The translations under genes and the position numbers were made by a program. A DNA stretch of 64,000 bases from Streptomyces coacervatus (GTDB lineage: Bacteria; Actinomycetota; Actinomycetes; Streptomycetales; Streptomycetaceae), in contig NZ_JARHTP010000001.1 in NCBI RefSeq assembly GCF_029223485.1, forward strand, positions 310,001-374,000, read 5' to 3'. This document shows, piece after piece, positions 37,197 through 46,358 of the stretch (its first letter is position 1; each line of letters starts with the position of its first letter). A model generated the notes under the pieces. It did no database searches. It saw nothing but the letters and a program-made list of their open reading frames with translations, and had not been told where the DNA came from.

Positions 37197-37422
37197 CGAT
37201 AGTCAACGCTCGGTCCGCGCACCCCGGCCGCCCCTGAATCCGGCCGGAGCGCGCGGAGGCTCCTCATGATTACCGCAGTGCGCGCAATGCCTCAACAGCG
37301 CCTTTCGCGCGGGCGTCGACCGGGTCCTAGGACCGGGGGTGCAGGGCGGACGACCGATGGTCCGTCGATCGCGGACTGCCTAGGCTGCGAAGTCCGATGC
37401 CGCTACTCAGGAAGAGGACCCG

Positions 37423-37833
37423 ATGCCGGTCAACGGCCGCAGCCACATCCGTGTCGCCCGCCCGTCGAGGGACCTCGCGGCCGCCGAGCGGTTCTGGGCG
37501 CAGGGGCTCGGACTGAGCGTGGTGTGGCGGGCGGAGGGCGGCTCCGAACCGGGCGAGCACGACCTGCTGATGCTCGGCTGGCCGGACGCGGACTGGCATC
37601 TGGAGCTCGTCCACGAGCCCGCCCGCCCCGTCGAGCCCCGGCCCACCGAGGAGGACCTCCTCGTCGTCTACGTCGACGGGCCGGTGCCGGACGAGTTGGT
37701 GGCCCGGCTGGAGGAGCACGGCGGCAAGCGGGTGCCGTCGCCCAATCCCTACTGGAACCAGTGGGGCGTCACGATCGAGGATCCGGACGGCTACCGGCTG
37801 GTGCTGTGCGAGCGGGGCTGGTCGAACGTCTGA
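37423..37833 (+). CDS. VOC (glyoxalase/bleomycin-resistance fold) protein
   Basis: A 136-residue vicinal-oxygen-chelate protein: MPVNGRSHIRVARPSRDLAAAERFWAQGLGL gives the first beta-alpha-beta module with a metal-site histidine, and WGVTIEDPDGYRLVLCER the C-terminal strand. ATG 37423 is preceded by AGGAAGAGG. First of three consecutive VOC genes on this strand; 54 bp separate it from the next. Function could be a dioxygenase, thiol transferase or binding protein. Confidence 0.85.
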   Translation: MPVNGRSHIRVARPSRDLAAAERFWAQGLGLSVVWRAEGGSEPGEHDLLMLGWPDADWHLELVHEPARPVEPRPTEEDLLVVYVDGPVPDELVARLEEHGGKRVPSPNPYWNQWGVTIEDPDGYRLVLCERGWSNV

Positions 37834-37887
37834 TCAGGCAGCCGCGGCCGCGGGCCGACTGTCAGTGGTGCGCAGTACGGTCCTTGC

Positions 37888-38322
37888 ATGGCAGCTACCT
37901 TCGATCTCACTCTGGACTGCGCGGACGCGCGGCTCCTCGCCGGGTTCTGGAAGACGGCGCTCGGCTATGTCGACGAGCCGCCGCCCGCTCCCTTCACCAC
38001 GCGCGAGGAGTGGCTCGCGCAGTTCGACCTGCCGGACGACGACTCGGCGGACGACGGCGCCTGGCTCTGCGATCCCGACGGCGCCGGCCCCCGGCTGTCC
38101 ATCCTCAAGGTCCCCGAGCCCAAGACGGCGAAGAACCGCCTGCACATCGACGTCCGGGTGCCGGGAGGCGGCGGCCCCGACGAGCGGTGGGCCCGCATCC
38201 GGGCCGAGGCCGAGCGCCTGGTGAAGGCGGGCGGCAGCGTCCTGGGGGAGTTCGACGGACATCACGTCGTGATGGCCGACCCGGAGGGCAACGAGTTCTG
38301 TGTGGCCGCGGCCCCGGCATGA
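37888..38322 (+). CDS. VOC family protein (glyoxalase-like, Glyoxalase_6 type)
   Basis: A 144-residue VOC protein: FDLTLDCADARLLAGFWKTALGY, WLCDPDGAGPRLSILKVPEPKTAKNRLHIDVRV, and VVMADPEGNEFCVA at the end, the pattern of the actinobacterial glyoxalase-like proteins with a KNRLHxD motif. Not similar enough to its neighbours to be a recent tandem duplicate. Confidence 0.85.
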   Translation: MAATFDLTLDCADARLLAGFWKTALGYVDEPPPAPFTTREEWLAQFDLPDDDSADDGAWLCDPDGAGPRLSILKVPEPKTAKNRLHIDVRVPGGGGPDERWARIRAEAERLVKAGGSVLGEFDGHHVVMADPEGNEFCVAAAPA

Positions 38323-38378
38323 CGGTCCGCGTGCCGCGCTTGCCGTACCCCGGGCCGGGCAGCCACTAGCCTCCATAC

Positions 38379-38720
38379 ATGATCAATGGTGCACATGTGG
38401 TGATCTACACCCGCGACGCCGAGGCGGACCGGGCCTTCTTCCGGGATGTCCTCGGCTGGGCGCATGTCGACGCCGGCCATGGCTGGCTCATCTTCAAGGC
38501 GCCGCCCGCCGAGGTCGCCTTCCACCCGGCCGAGGGTGAGCCGTCGCACGAACTGATGCTGATGTGCGACGACATCGACGTGACGACGGCCGAACTCGTC
38601 GAGAAGGGCGTGGAGTTCACGCGGCCCCTGCAGGAGGCACGCTGGGGCCGGGTGACCGGCTTCCGGCTGCCGGGCGGCGGCGAGGTCGGCCTCTACGAGC
38701 CCCGTCACCCACGAGCGTAG
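38379..38720 (+). CDS. Short VOC family protein
   Basis: A 113-residue VOC protein: GAHVVIYTRDAEADRAFFRDVLGW, FHPAEGEPSHELMLMCDDIDVTTAEL, VTGFRLPGGGEVGLYEPRHP. Its last 104 bp overlap the 3' end of the convergent glycosyltransferase. Third in the VOC series. Confidence 0.82.
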   Translation: MINGAHVVIYTRDAEADRAFFRDVLGWAHVDAGHGWLIFKAPPAEVAFHPAEGEPSHELMLMCDDIDVTTAELVEKGVEFTRPLQEARWGRVTGFRLPGGGEVGLYEPRHPRA

Positions 38721-39831
38721 GACGGGAGGACTCCCCGGCCCAGGCCTCCAGCAGGTCCGCGAAGTCCGCCGCGCTGTGCTGCCAGTCGAGGCGGGCGAGG
38801 GCGGCCTCGCTGCCGTGGCGCGACGCACGCAGCCGGAGTTCGGGATCAGCGGCCAGGCGTCGTACGGCCTGTGCCGCGGCCGGCGGGTTCTCGTACGGCA
38901 CGACGAGGCCGCAGCCGTGGCGCTGGACGAGTTCGGCGGCCAGCGGGGTGGGCGTGGTGACGACGGGGACGCCGTAGGCCATGTACTCGACGACCTTGGT
39001 CGGGCGCGAGTGGCGGTAGTTGGCCTGGTCGTGCAGGAGGGACAGGCCGGCCAGGGCGCCGGGGAGGAGGGCGAGCGCGCGGTCGTTGGGCAGGAAGCCG
39101 TGCCAGCGCAGCACGCCGTCCCGGTCGGCCGCGGCGAGTGCATCCCGCACATCCGGGTCCGCCGCGCCGATCACCTCGACGAGCAGGGCGGGCCCGAGCA
39201 GCGCCGCCGTCTCGATGAGGTCCAGTGCGCCGCGCGCCCGTGACAAGTGGCCCAGATAGACGATCCGTTCGGTGCCCGGTGGCTCGGGCGGGGCGGGCGG
39301 CGGGGTCGCGAGGTTCGGGACGACCGGGTGGGTGCGGCGGAAGCGGGCCTGGTAGGCGTCCTCGGCCAGCAACAGCCGCAGATGCCGCTCCGCCAGGCCT
39401 TCGGCGGCACGCACGCCGAGCCGCAGCGGCGGCCGCATCGCCCGTGGCACCCAGCGCTTCATGGTGAGTGCCGCCGCGGTGTCCTCGTGCACGTCCCAGA
39501 CGGTCACCGGGGCCTGCCCGGTCCGCCGCCAGCGACGCAGTGTGCCGGGCAGGGCCAGCAGCAGCTCGGGGTCGTGCAGCAGGACGACATCCGCCTCCGG
39601 GCCGCGCTCGGCGAGCAGCGCACGGGCCGCCCGCAGCGCCGCGCCGCGGTCTCGGCCGGCGGCCCGGGGGAGGTCGATGCCTTCGACGTCGGCGCGCGGC
39701 GCCACGCCTCGGGCCGCGAAGGGTGCGGCGTACACGATCCGGTGTCCGCGTTCCCGCAGGGCGGCGATCTGCCGGTGCAGGATGCGTGCGTCCTCGGGGT
39801 GGTGCACGACGGTGACGACAAGTATCCGCAT
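38617..39831 (-). CDS. Glycosyltransferase, GT4-like
   Basis: A 404-residue GT-B enzyme: N-terminal MRILVVTVVHHPEDARILHRQI; donor domain ERIVYLGHLSRARGALDLIETA, NDRALALLPGALAGLSLLHDQANYRHSRPTKVVEYMAYGVPVVTTP. It resembles GTs working with UDP-GlcNAc/ManNAc-type sugars. ATG 39831 has GAAAGGTG 5 nt upstream. The Pro/Arg-rich tail after AWAGESSRP lies in the overlap with the VOC gene. It follows the UDP-sugar dehydrogenase in the same direction. Confidence 0.85.
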   Translation of the reverse strand: MRILVVTVVHHPEDARILHRQIAALRERGHRIVYAAPFAARGVAPRADVEGIDLPRAAGRDRGAALRAARALLAERGPEADVVLLHDPELLLALPGTLRRWRRTGQAPVTVWDVHEDTAAALTMKRWVPRAMRPPLRLGVRAAEGLAERHLRLLLAEDAYQARFRRTHPVVPNLATPPPAPPEPPGTERIVYLGHLSRARGALDLIETAALLGPALLVEVIGAADPDVRDALAAADRDGVLRWHGFLPNDRALALLPGALAGLSLLHDQANYRHSRPTKVVEYMAYGVPVVTTPTPLAAELVQRHGCGLVVPYENPPAAAQAVRRLAADPELRLRASRHGSEAALARLDWQHSAADFADLLEAWAGESSRPTLVGDGARRGRPRRRPAAGSRSPGPSVPPAGAA

Positions 39832-39886
39832 CAGGGCACCTTTCAACTCCGGGTGACGGGGAGGGATTTGGCGGTCGCCGGGCAGC

Positions 39887-41212
39887 TCACAGGCGCTCGA
39901 CGTCCGGGTGGAAGATGCGCCCCCGGGTGTCGAACAGCAGGCGGGCCTGGTCGGCGAGGGCGGGCAGGTCGTAGGCGGAGTGGTCCTGGAGCAGGATGGT
40001 CAGGTCGTGGTCGCGGGCGGCCGCCATGAGGTCGTCGACGCGCGGGACGTCCGTCCCGGAGACCGACCACAGCGGCACATACGGGTCGTGGAAGGACACC
40101 TCGGCGTCCCGCTCCCGCAGCAGTCTGGCCACCGGCACGGCCGGGCTCTCCCGCTGGTCGGCCACGTCCGGCTTGTAGGTGACGCCGAGCAGCAGCACCC
40201 GGGAGCCGTGCAGGGGCCGGCCGGCGCTGTTGAGCAGGTCCTGGGCGCGGCGCACGACGTACTCGGGCATGCGCCGGTTGATCTCCTGGGCCAGCTCGAC
40301 GAACCGGAAGTCGTAGCCGAGCGACGAACGCACCTTGTACAGGAGGTAGTTGGGGTCGATGGGGATGCAGTGGCCGCCCACGCCGGCGCTCGGCCGGAAC
40401 GCCTGGAAGCCGAACGGTTTGGTGCCCGCGCAGCGGATCGCGTCCCAGACGTCGATGTGCAACTCGCGGCTGATGATGGCGAGTTCATTGACCAGGGCGA
40501 TGTTCACATGCCGGTAGGTGTTCTCCAGCAGCTTGGCCATCTCGGCCTCGCGGGTGCCCTTCGCCTGGACCACGGTGTCGATGAACTTGCCGTAGAAGGC
40601 GACCGCCCGCACCGCGCAGGACGGGGTGCATCCGCCGACCACCTTGGGCACCTCGCGCAGGGAGTGCGTGGTGTTGCCGGGGTCGATGCGCTCCGGCGAG
40701 AAGGCGAGCGCGAAGTCCTCGCCGGCCCGTAGCCCCGACTCCTCCAGCAGCGGCCGTACGACCTCCTCGGTGGTGCCCGGATAGGTGGTCGACTCCAGGA
40801 CGACGAGCTGTCCCGGCCGCAGCCTGCCCGCCACCGATGTCGCCGCGGATGTCACGGCGCTCAGATCGGGCCCGCCGTCCCCGCTCAGCGGGGTCGGCAC
40901 ACAGATGACGACGGTCTGCGCACGGGCCAGACAGGCGTCGTCCGTGTACGCGGTGAAACCGGCCTCCCGCATTCTGCGGACGTCCTCGTCCGGGACGTCG
41001 CCGACGTGCGAGCGGCCGGAGTTGAGTGCCGCGACGACATCGGCGTCACGGTCCAGGCCCACGACGCGCAGGCCGACCGACGACGCCTCCCGCGCGAGCG
41101 GCAGTCCCACGTAACCGAGGCCGATCACCGCCAGTTCGACGTGGTCGGCCTGTGCTGATTCCCCGAGCTGTTCGCTTGCTTCCCCGAGCGATACGGCCTG
41201 TTCGACCTGCAT
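39887..41212 (-). CDS. UDP-N-acetyl-mannosamine/UDP-glucose-type 6-dehydrogenase (WecC/WbpA-like)
   Basis: A 441-residue nucleotide-sugar dehydrogenase that oxidises C6 to a uronate with two NAD. The N-terminal Rossmann motif is AVIGLGYVGLPLAREASSVG. Then come VVICVPTPL, ESTTYPGTTEEVV and AFSPERIDPGN. The catalytic cysteine is in GVGGHCIPIDPNYL, and LLLGVTYKPDVADQRESPA marks the C-terminal domain. ERIDPGN and GGHCIPIDP favour the UDP-ManNAc/GlcNAc branch over UDP-glucose. With the WecB epimerase nearby it can make UDP-ManNAcA for a surface polymer. Confidence 0.88.
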   Translation of the reverse strand: MQVEQAVSLGEASEQLGESAQADHVELAVIGLGYVGLPLAREASSVGLRVVGLDRDADVVAALNSGRSHVGDVPDEDVRRMREAGFTAYTDDACLARAQTVVICVPTPLSGDGGPDLSAVTSAATSVAGRLRPGQLVVLESTTYPGTTEEVVRPLLEESGLRAGEDFALAFSPERIDPGNTTHSLREVPKVVGGCTPSCAVRAVAFYGKFIDTVVQAKGTREAEMAKLLENTYRHVNIALVNELAIISRELHIDVWDAIRCAGTKPFGFQAFRPSAGVGGHCIPIDPNYLLYKVRSSLGYDFRFVELAQEINRRMPEYVVRRAQDLLNSAGRPLHGSRVLLLGVTYKPDVADQRESPAVPVARLLRERDAEVSFHDPYVPLWSVSGTDVPRVDDLMAAARDHDLTILLQDHSAYDLPALADQARLLFDTRGRIFHPDVERL

Positions 41213-41307
41213 AGGGATTCACCCAGCCTCAGGCAGGACTCGATGGAATGGGGATTGCGATAGGAGTTGGGACGGTGGTCGGAATCGGGAATCGGGTCTG
41301 TTCGGGT

Positions 41308-42759
41308 CTAGGCGCATCCCAGTGCGCAATACGCCTCACGGGTCGTGGCGGCGACCCGCTTCCAGGTGCGTTCACGTGCGACCAGCGCGCGGGCGGACGC
41401 TCCCAACAGGGTCCGCCACTTTTGACTGTAAAGCAGATCTTCGAGCGCATCTGCCCAGAGAAGGGACGATTCGGGGAGAATTAGCCGACCGTTCACTTCG
41501 GGTTCGATCAGTTCTCTCATTGCGGTGAGATCACTACTGGCCACGGCAAGACCGCTCGCCATCGCTTCGACCGGTTTGAGAGGGGTCACCAGATGGCAGA
41601 CGCGCTCGTCGGTGCGCGGCACCGCGAACACATCCAACACCGCGTGGAACTCCCGCACTTGGGCATGCGGCACCCGGCCGGTGAACAGGGCGACGCCGTC
41701 GCCGAGGCCCAGCCGGGCGGCCAGCCGCTGCAGTGCGGCGCGCTCCGGGCCCTCGCCGACGATCAGCAGCCGCAGCGGAACACCCCGGCGCCGCAGCTCG
41801 GCACCCGCATGGAGCAAGGTGCCAATGCCCTCGTGCGGGGTGAGACTGCTGACGGTGCCCACGACCAGATCGTCCGGCGCGATGCCGAGCCGGGCCCGCA
41901 CCGGCGCCCCGTCCGGCAGCGGGGCCAGAAACGCCTGGTCCACCGCGTTCGGCGAGATCAGCACCCGCTCCTCGGGCACCCCGCGCGCCACGATCTCCGC
42001 CTTCATCGCCGCGCCCAGCGTCAGCACCAGGTCGGCCTCGTGCATGCAGTACGTCTCCAGCTCGCGCCGCATGCGGTAGACGGGATCCTGCGGACTCCGC
42101 CCCGGCGCCTGGGTCAGCCAGGTCTCCTCCAGGAAGCCCCGCACCTCGTAGACCACGGGCAGCCCGTAGGCCTCGCGCAGGGCGAGCGCCACCCGCCCGT
42201 TGCCGTGGTCGGTGGCCGCGTGCAGCACGGCGGGCCGCAGCCGCTCCACCAGCCGCCCGGCCAGCTCGGCGTTGCGCGCCAGCACCGCCCCCTGCCCGTA
42301 CGGCAGCACCCGCGGCAGCAGCCGGTGCTGCGGCACCCCGCCCACCAGCTGCAGCGGGCGGGCGTCCAGCACACCCTGCGCCACCGGGAACCCGATGCGC
42401 GTCACGACGTGCGGATCGAGGCCCGCCGCCCGCTGCGCCTCGGCCAGCTTCTGCGTGCGCACCGTGTATCCGGCATGCTGGAACGGCAGCCCGTTGGTGA
42501 CCAGATGCAGTACCCGCCCCGGCACGGGCCGGATCGCCCGTTCGGCGGGCGCGGGCACCCGGGCCGCGGACGGCACCGCGGTCGGCCCGACCGTACGGGC
42601 CCGCGCACCGAGCCTCCGCTCGACCGGCCGCACCCGCCGCCGGAGCCGAGCGGGCAGCAGTCGTACGGCGAGCAGCGCCGCCCGGGCGGGATCGTGACGC
42701 ATCTCGCCCCAGGCCACGGACGCGGCCAGGAGGAGGGCGCGGGGGAGACGTCGCGGCAT
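41308..42759 (-). CDS. Glycosyltransferase, GT4-like
   Basis: A 483-residue GT-B protein. After an Arg-rich N-terminus comes HLVTNGLPFQHAGYTVRTQKLAEAQ; the middle has VYEVRGFLEETWL and LISPNAVDQAFLAPL; the donor region is VVGTVSSLTPHEGIGTLLHAG and HLVTPLKPVEAMASGLAVASSDL. I set the start at ATG 42759 (MPRRLPRALLLAASVAWG); no strong ribosome site is visible, and GTG 42804 remains possible. Divergent from the WecB epimerase gene with 62 bp between. Confidence 0.85.
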   Translation of the reverse strand: MPRRLPRALLLAASVAWGEMRHDPARAALLAVRLLPARLRRRVRPVERRLGARARTVGPTAVPSAARVPAPAERAIRPVPGRVLHLVTNGLPFQHAGYTVRTQKLAEAQRAAGLDPHVVTRIGFPVAQGVLDARPLQLVGGVPQHRLLPRVLPYGQGAVLARNAELAGRLVERLRPAVLHAATDHGNGRVALALREAYGLPVVYEVRGFLEETWLTQAPGRSPQDPVYRMRRELETYCMHEADLVLTLGAAMKAEIVARGVPEERVLISPNAVDQAFLAPLPDGAPVRARLGIAPDDLVVGTVSSLTPHEGIGTLLHAGAELRRRGVPLRLLIVGEGPERAALQRLAARLGLGDGVALFTGRVPHAQVREFHAVLDVFAVPRTDERVCHLVTPLKPVEAMASGLAVASSDLTAMRELIEPEVNGRLILPESSLLWADALEDLLYSQKWRTLLGASARALVARERTWKRVAATTREAYCALGCA

Positions 42760-42821
42760 GCGGTCACGGTAGGGCGGCACGGTGAACTTCCGGGGGGCCG
42801 ACACGACCGAAGGGGTACCGC

Positions 42822-43910
42822 ATGAACGGCCGCATCCTCCACGTCGTCGGCACCCGGCCGAACTTCGTCAAGGCCGCCCCGGTCGTCGCCGCCCTGCGCG
42901 CCGCGGGCTGCGAGCAGGTCCTCGTCCACACCGGCCAGCACTACGACGAGCGGATGTCGGACGTCTTCTTCCGCCAGCTCGGCCTGCCCGAGCCGGACAC
43001 CGACCTCGGCGTGGGCTCCGGCAGCCACGCCCGGCAGACCGCCGACCTGCTGGTGGCGCTGGAGGCCGAGCTGACGGCCCGCGCACCCGCGTTGACCGTC
43101 GTCTACGGAGACGTGAACTCCACCCTCGCCGCCGCCCTCGTCGCCGCCAAGCTCGGCATCCCGGTCGCCCATGTGGAGGCGGGCCTGCGCAGCTTCGACA
43201 TGGCGATGCCGGAGGAGGTCAACCGCCGCCTGGTCGACCAGCTCGCCGAGCTGCTCCTCGCCACCAGCCCGGAGGCCGTCGGCCACCTCGCCCGCGAGGG
43301 CGTCGATCCCGGCCGCGTCCACTTCGTCGGCAACCCGATGATCGACACCCTGCTCACCCATCTGGACCGCCTCGACCCGGCCGCCGCCCGCACCGCCTGC
43401 GGCCTGCCCGAGCGCTACGGCGTCGTCACACTGCACCGCCCCGCCAACGTCGACGACCCCGAGGCGGCCCGCACGGCGGCCCGCGCCCTGGCCGAGTCCG
43501 CCGCCCACCTCGACCTCGCCGTACCCCTGCACCCGCGCGGGGCGGCGGCACTGCGCGCCGCCGGACTCGCCGACGCGCCGGGCGTCCATCTGCTCGAACC
43601 ACTCGGCTACGTCGAGTTCATGAGCCTGGTCCGTGGCGCCGCCGCCGTCATCACCGACTCGGGCGGCGTCCAGGAGGAGACCACGGTGCTCGGCGTCCCG
43701 TGCCTGACCCTGCGCACCACCACCGAACGCCCGGTGACCGTCACCCACGGCACCAACCGCCTGGTCACAGCTGCCGAGTTGGCACCCGCCCTGCACAAGG
43801 TGCTGAACGGCTCCGCGCCCGCCCCCGCCGAAGCCCCGCCCCTGTGGGACGGAAGGTCCGGCCCCCGTATCGCCCGGGTGCTCACGCACTGGCTGGAGAG
43901 CCATGACTGA
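42822..43910 (+). CDS. wecB: UDP-N-acetylglucosamine 2-epimerase, non-hydrolysing
   Basis: A 362-residue epimerase interconverting UDP-GlcNAc and UDP-ManNAc. Signatures: VVGTRPNFVKAAPVVAAL, HTGQHYDERMSDVFF, VYGDVNSTLAAALVAAKLG, HVEAGLRSFDMAMPEEVNR, GNPMIDTLL, and DSGGVQEETTVLGVPCLTLR. Length is normal (about 360-380). It overlaps the following methyltransferase by 8 bp, so it heads a coupled rightward unit. It supplies UDP-ManNAc for the nearby WecC-like dehydrogenase. Confidence 0.95.
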   Translation: MNGRILHVVGTRPNFVKAAPVVAALRAAGCEQVLVHTGQHYDERMSDVFFRQLGLPEPDTDLGVGSGSHARQTADLLVALEAELTARAPALTVVYGDVNSTLAAALVAAKLGIPVAHVEAGLRSFDMAMPEEVNRRLVDQLAELLLATSPEAVGHLAREGVDPGRVHFVGNPMIDTLLTHLDRLDPAAARTACGLPERYGVVTLHRPANVDDPEAARTAARALAESAAHLDLAVPLHPRGAAALRAAGLADAPGVHLLEPLGYVEFMSLVRGAAAVITDSGGVQEETTVLGVPCLTLRTTTERPVTVTHGTNRLVTAAELAPALHKVLNGSAPAPAEAPPLWDGRSGPRIARVLTHWLESHD

Positions 43911-44541
43911 CCACCGCACCCGCTCCCACCGGTACTGGGACACCCGCCACCGTGAACGCGACGACCTCGCCTCCGGCGGCCACATCGGCCTGGACCGCCC
44001 CGGCAACGAGATCTTCTACGCGCAGCGCCTCGGCGCCCTGCTCACCCTGATCGGCGATCTGTCGAGCCCCGAGGCCCCCCTCTTCGTACTCGACGCCGGC
44101 TGCGGCAAAGGGCACTTCGCCCGCGGCCTGGCCCGCTGCGGCCACTGCGTCGACGCCTTCGACGCCAGCCCCGAGGCGATCGCGCAGGCTCGCACCGAGG
44201 GCGGCGGCCCGCGCTACACGGTCACCGCGCTCACCGACTTCCGCAGCCCATGGCCGTACGACCTCGTCCTGTGCGTGGACGTCCTCTTCCACGTCCTGGA
44301 CGACGCCGAGTGGGCGGCCGCCCTGCGCAACCTGGCCTCGCTCGTGCGCGTGACCGGACGACTGATCCTCACCGACGAGGACACGACCGGGCGCACCGCA
44401 CGCGGCACCTACATACTGCACCGCCCAACTGCCGCCTACCGCAGGGAAATCGAACCCCTCGGCCTGACCCACACCCGCTTCCAGCCGTACGGCTTCCGCG
44501 AGAACCTGGTCGGCTTCCACGTCTTCACGAGGACCCGCTGA
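43903..44541 (+). CDS. Class I SAM-dependent methyltransferase
   Basis: A 212-residue methyltransferase: LFVLDAGCGKGHFARGLARCG (SAM motif I), VDAFDASPEAIAQA, and YDLVLCVDVLFHVLDD. It overlaps wecB upstream, and its stop overlaps the ATG of the next gene. It may methylate a sugar or the glycan end in this cluster. Confidence 0.85.
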   Translation: MTDHRTRSHRYWDTRHRERDDLASGGHIGLDRPGNEIFYAQRLGALLTLIGDLSSPEAPLFVLDAGCGKGHFARGLARCGHCVDAFDASPEAIAQARTEGGGPRYTVTALTDFRSPWPYDLVLCVDVLFHVLDDAEWAAALRNLASLVRVTGRLILTDEDTTGRTARGTYILHRPTAAYRREIEPLGLTHTRFQPYGFRENLVGFHVFTRTR

Positions 44542-46358
44542 TGCGCCTCACCGATCTGCTGCGCCCCCATCTGGACGGCGTCACCACCGTCGTGGACGCG
44601 ACGGCCGGCCGCGGCCTGCGCCTCGCGCCCTATCTGCACCTGCCGCCCGGAGTCGAGCTGCGGGACGGCGAACAGGCGGTCGGCAAGGGTGAGTTGGTGG
44701 TCCTCTCCTACGGCCCCGACCCCGGCCTGCACGGCGACGAGGAGCACTGCCGAGCCGTCCTGGCACGGATGCGCCCCGGCGGCCGCGGCCTGCTCCTCTT
44801 CGGTCACCGTGCACCCGAACTGCCCTACCACCGGCTCCTCGACGACCTGGTCGCCCACCAGTGCCAGGTCCTGCGCGCCGCCGCCCTCGACTACGCGCAT
44901 CTGCACGCGGGCGCGGTCTTCGTCTGCACCGACGAACTCCTGCCGTCGCACGACTGGTTCGGCAGCCCGGTGGAGTCGGACGGCCTCGCCACCGCGCTGC
45001 GCATCGCCGACGAGTACGTCCTCGCCGACTTCGTCTCCCGTGCCGTACGGGCCCGGGCGCTCGACCTGGAACACACGGCCGAGGAGACCGCCCGCGCCCT
45101 CGACGCCGCCCGCGACGACTCCGCCGCCGAGCGACTGGCCGCCGCCGTACGGGAGAAGGAGCAGCTGGCGTCCGCTCTGCGGGCGGCCCGGGACCGGGTC
45201 GGCGTGCTGGAGGCGCGCGTGGCCATGCTGGAGGGCTCGACCTCGCTCCGGGTCGGGAAGGCCCTGGTGGCAGCGGCGCGGGCGCCGCGCCGCGGGGCGG
45301 TCCGGCTGCCGGGCGAGTTGTACGGGCTGTGGCGCGGGCGACGGCAGGCAGCCGGACGGGCACCCGGCGGGACACAACGGGCCCCTGAGCGGGACGATGC
45401 CGTCGTCGACGGCCGCCTCCACCTCGCCCACCGCGCCCTTTCCTCGACTCCCCGCGACCGTCTGGTGATCGCGGGTATCCTCACCGACCGCACCGCCGAG
45501 GACTTCGCGCCGGACGCGATTGTCAACCGTCTCCTGCCGCACGACGGACGCCTGCTCGTCGAGCGCACCGACCCGGACGCGGTGGTCGTGCAGCTGAGCG
45601 CCTGCACGGGCGAGAGCGGCCCCTGGTCGCTCGTGGGCACCGGCCTGGCACCGGACCTGGACCGGCGACTGGCCGAACTCCTCGCCGAGGCAAGGGCGTT
45701 GGGCCGGTCGGCCGTCCTGTGGCGGGACGCTCCCGCCACGGGCGCTCCCGGACTGGCGGAGTTCGCCTGGGACGCCGTCCTCGACGCGGACACGGGTGTA
45801 CGGCTCTCCCGGCTCGACCCTGCCGCCGAAGGCAGGGAACGGCTCCGGGAAGCGTTCCGTCACGACAGCACCCGTGTGCGGCTGGCGGAGCTGGCGCGGC
45901 TGGTCGGCGGCCCGGACCCGCTGGCCGGGCGTCGCGTCGCGGTCGTCGCCGATCCGCGGGACCGGGATGACGTGGCGGCGCTCACCGCGTATGTGCTCGG
46001 CCAGCACCACCGGCCGGCCGAGGTGATCGTGCCCGAGCCGGCGAGCCTCGACCTCGACGAACTGGCAGCCTCCGGAGTGGCGGTGCACCAGGGTCCGCCC
46101 GCCGCATCCTGGATCGCCGACTGGACGGACCTGTCCGAGGAACGTGCCGGGACCCTCCTGCTCGACCTGATGACAGCTCAGGAGTGGTCGGGCGCAGATG
46201 CGTTGGGCCACACCCCGGCCGACGACGACTACACCTTCGTACCCGAACTGCGCCCGCTTCTCGTCCACCGGTCGCTGTATCTGACCGGCGCGCCGCCCGG
46301 CAGCTGGTCCGGCCGCGGGTACCGCCTGCTGGCCGTACGCGGGAAGGAGCCCTCATGA
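44541..46358 (+). CDS. Large protein of unknown function: degenerate methyltransferase-like domain plus coiled coil
   Basis: A 605-residue protein. Residues 1-150 have a methyltransferase-like layout (VTTVVDATAGRGLRLAPYL, then AVLARMRPGGRGLLLFGHRA) but the glycine-rich motif is altered, so SAM binding is doubtful. Residues about 170-235 form a coiled coil (EETARALDAARDD...VGVLEARVAMLEGSTSLRVG), a linker style common in multi-domain glycan enzymes. The C-terminal 300 residues (AHRALSSTPRDRLVIAGILTD...RVAVVADPRDRDDVAALTAYV) match nothing I recognise. Coupled to the methyltransferase before it and the glycosyltransferase after it, so a role in the same glycan is likely. Confidence 0.6.
   Translation: MRLTDLLRPHLDGVTTVVDATAGRGLRLAPYLHLPPGVELRDGEQAVGKGELVVLSYGPDPGLHGDEEHCRAVLARMRPGGRGLLLFGHRAPELPYHRLLDDLVAHQCQVLRAAALDYAHLHAGAVFVCTDELLPSHDWFGSPVESDGLATALRIADEYVLADFVSRAVRARALDLEHTAEETARALDAARDDSAAERLAAAVREKEQLASALRAARDRVGVLEARVAMLEGSTSLRVGKALVAAARAPRRGAVRLPGELYGLWRGRRQAAGRAPGGTQRAPERDDAVVDGRLHLAHRALSSTPRDRLVIAGILTDRTAEDFAPDAIVNRLLPHDGRLLVERTDPDAVVVQLSACTGESGPWSLVGTGLAPDLDRRLAELLAEARALGRSAVLWRDAPATGAPGLAEFAWDAVLDADTGVRLSRLDPAAEGRERLREAFRHDSTRVRLAELARLVGGPDPLAGRRVAVVADPRDRDDVAALTAYVLGQHHRPAEVIVPEPASLDLDELAASGVAVHQGPPAASWIADWTDLSEERAGTLLLDLMTAQEWSGADALGHTPADDDYTFVPELRPLLVHRSLYLTGAPPGSWSGRGYRLLAVRGKEPS

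Noticed and set aside
36793..37206. ATG-starting frame at 37206 as an alternative N-terminus for the GT-B gene
   Set aside because: Its sequence is Arg/Gly-rich and does not give the GT-B beta-alpha pattern seen in the TTG 37196 frame.
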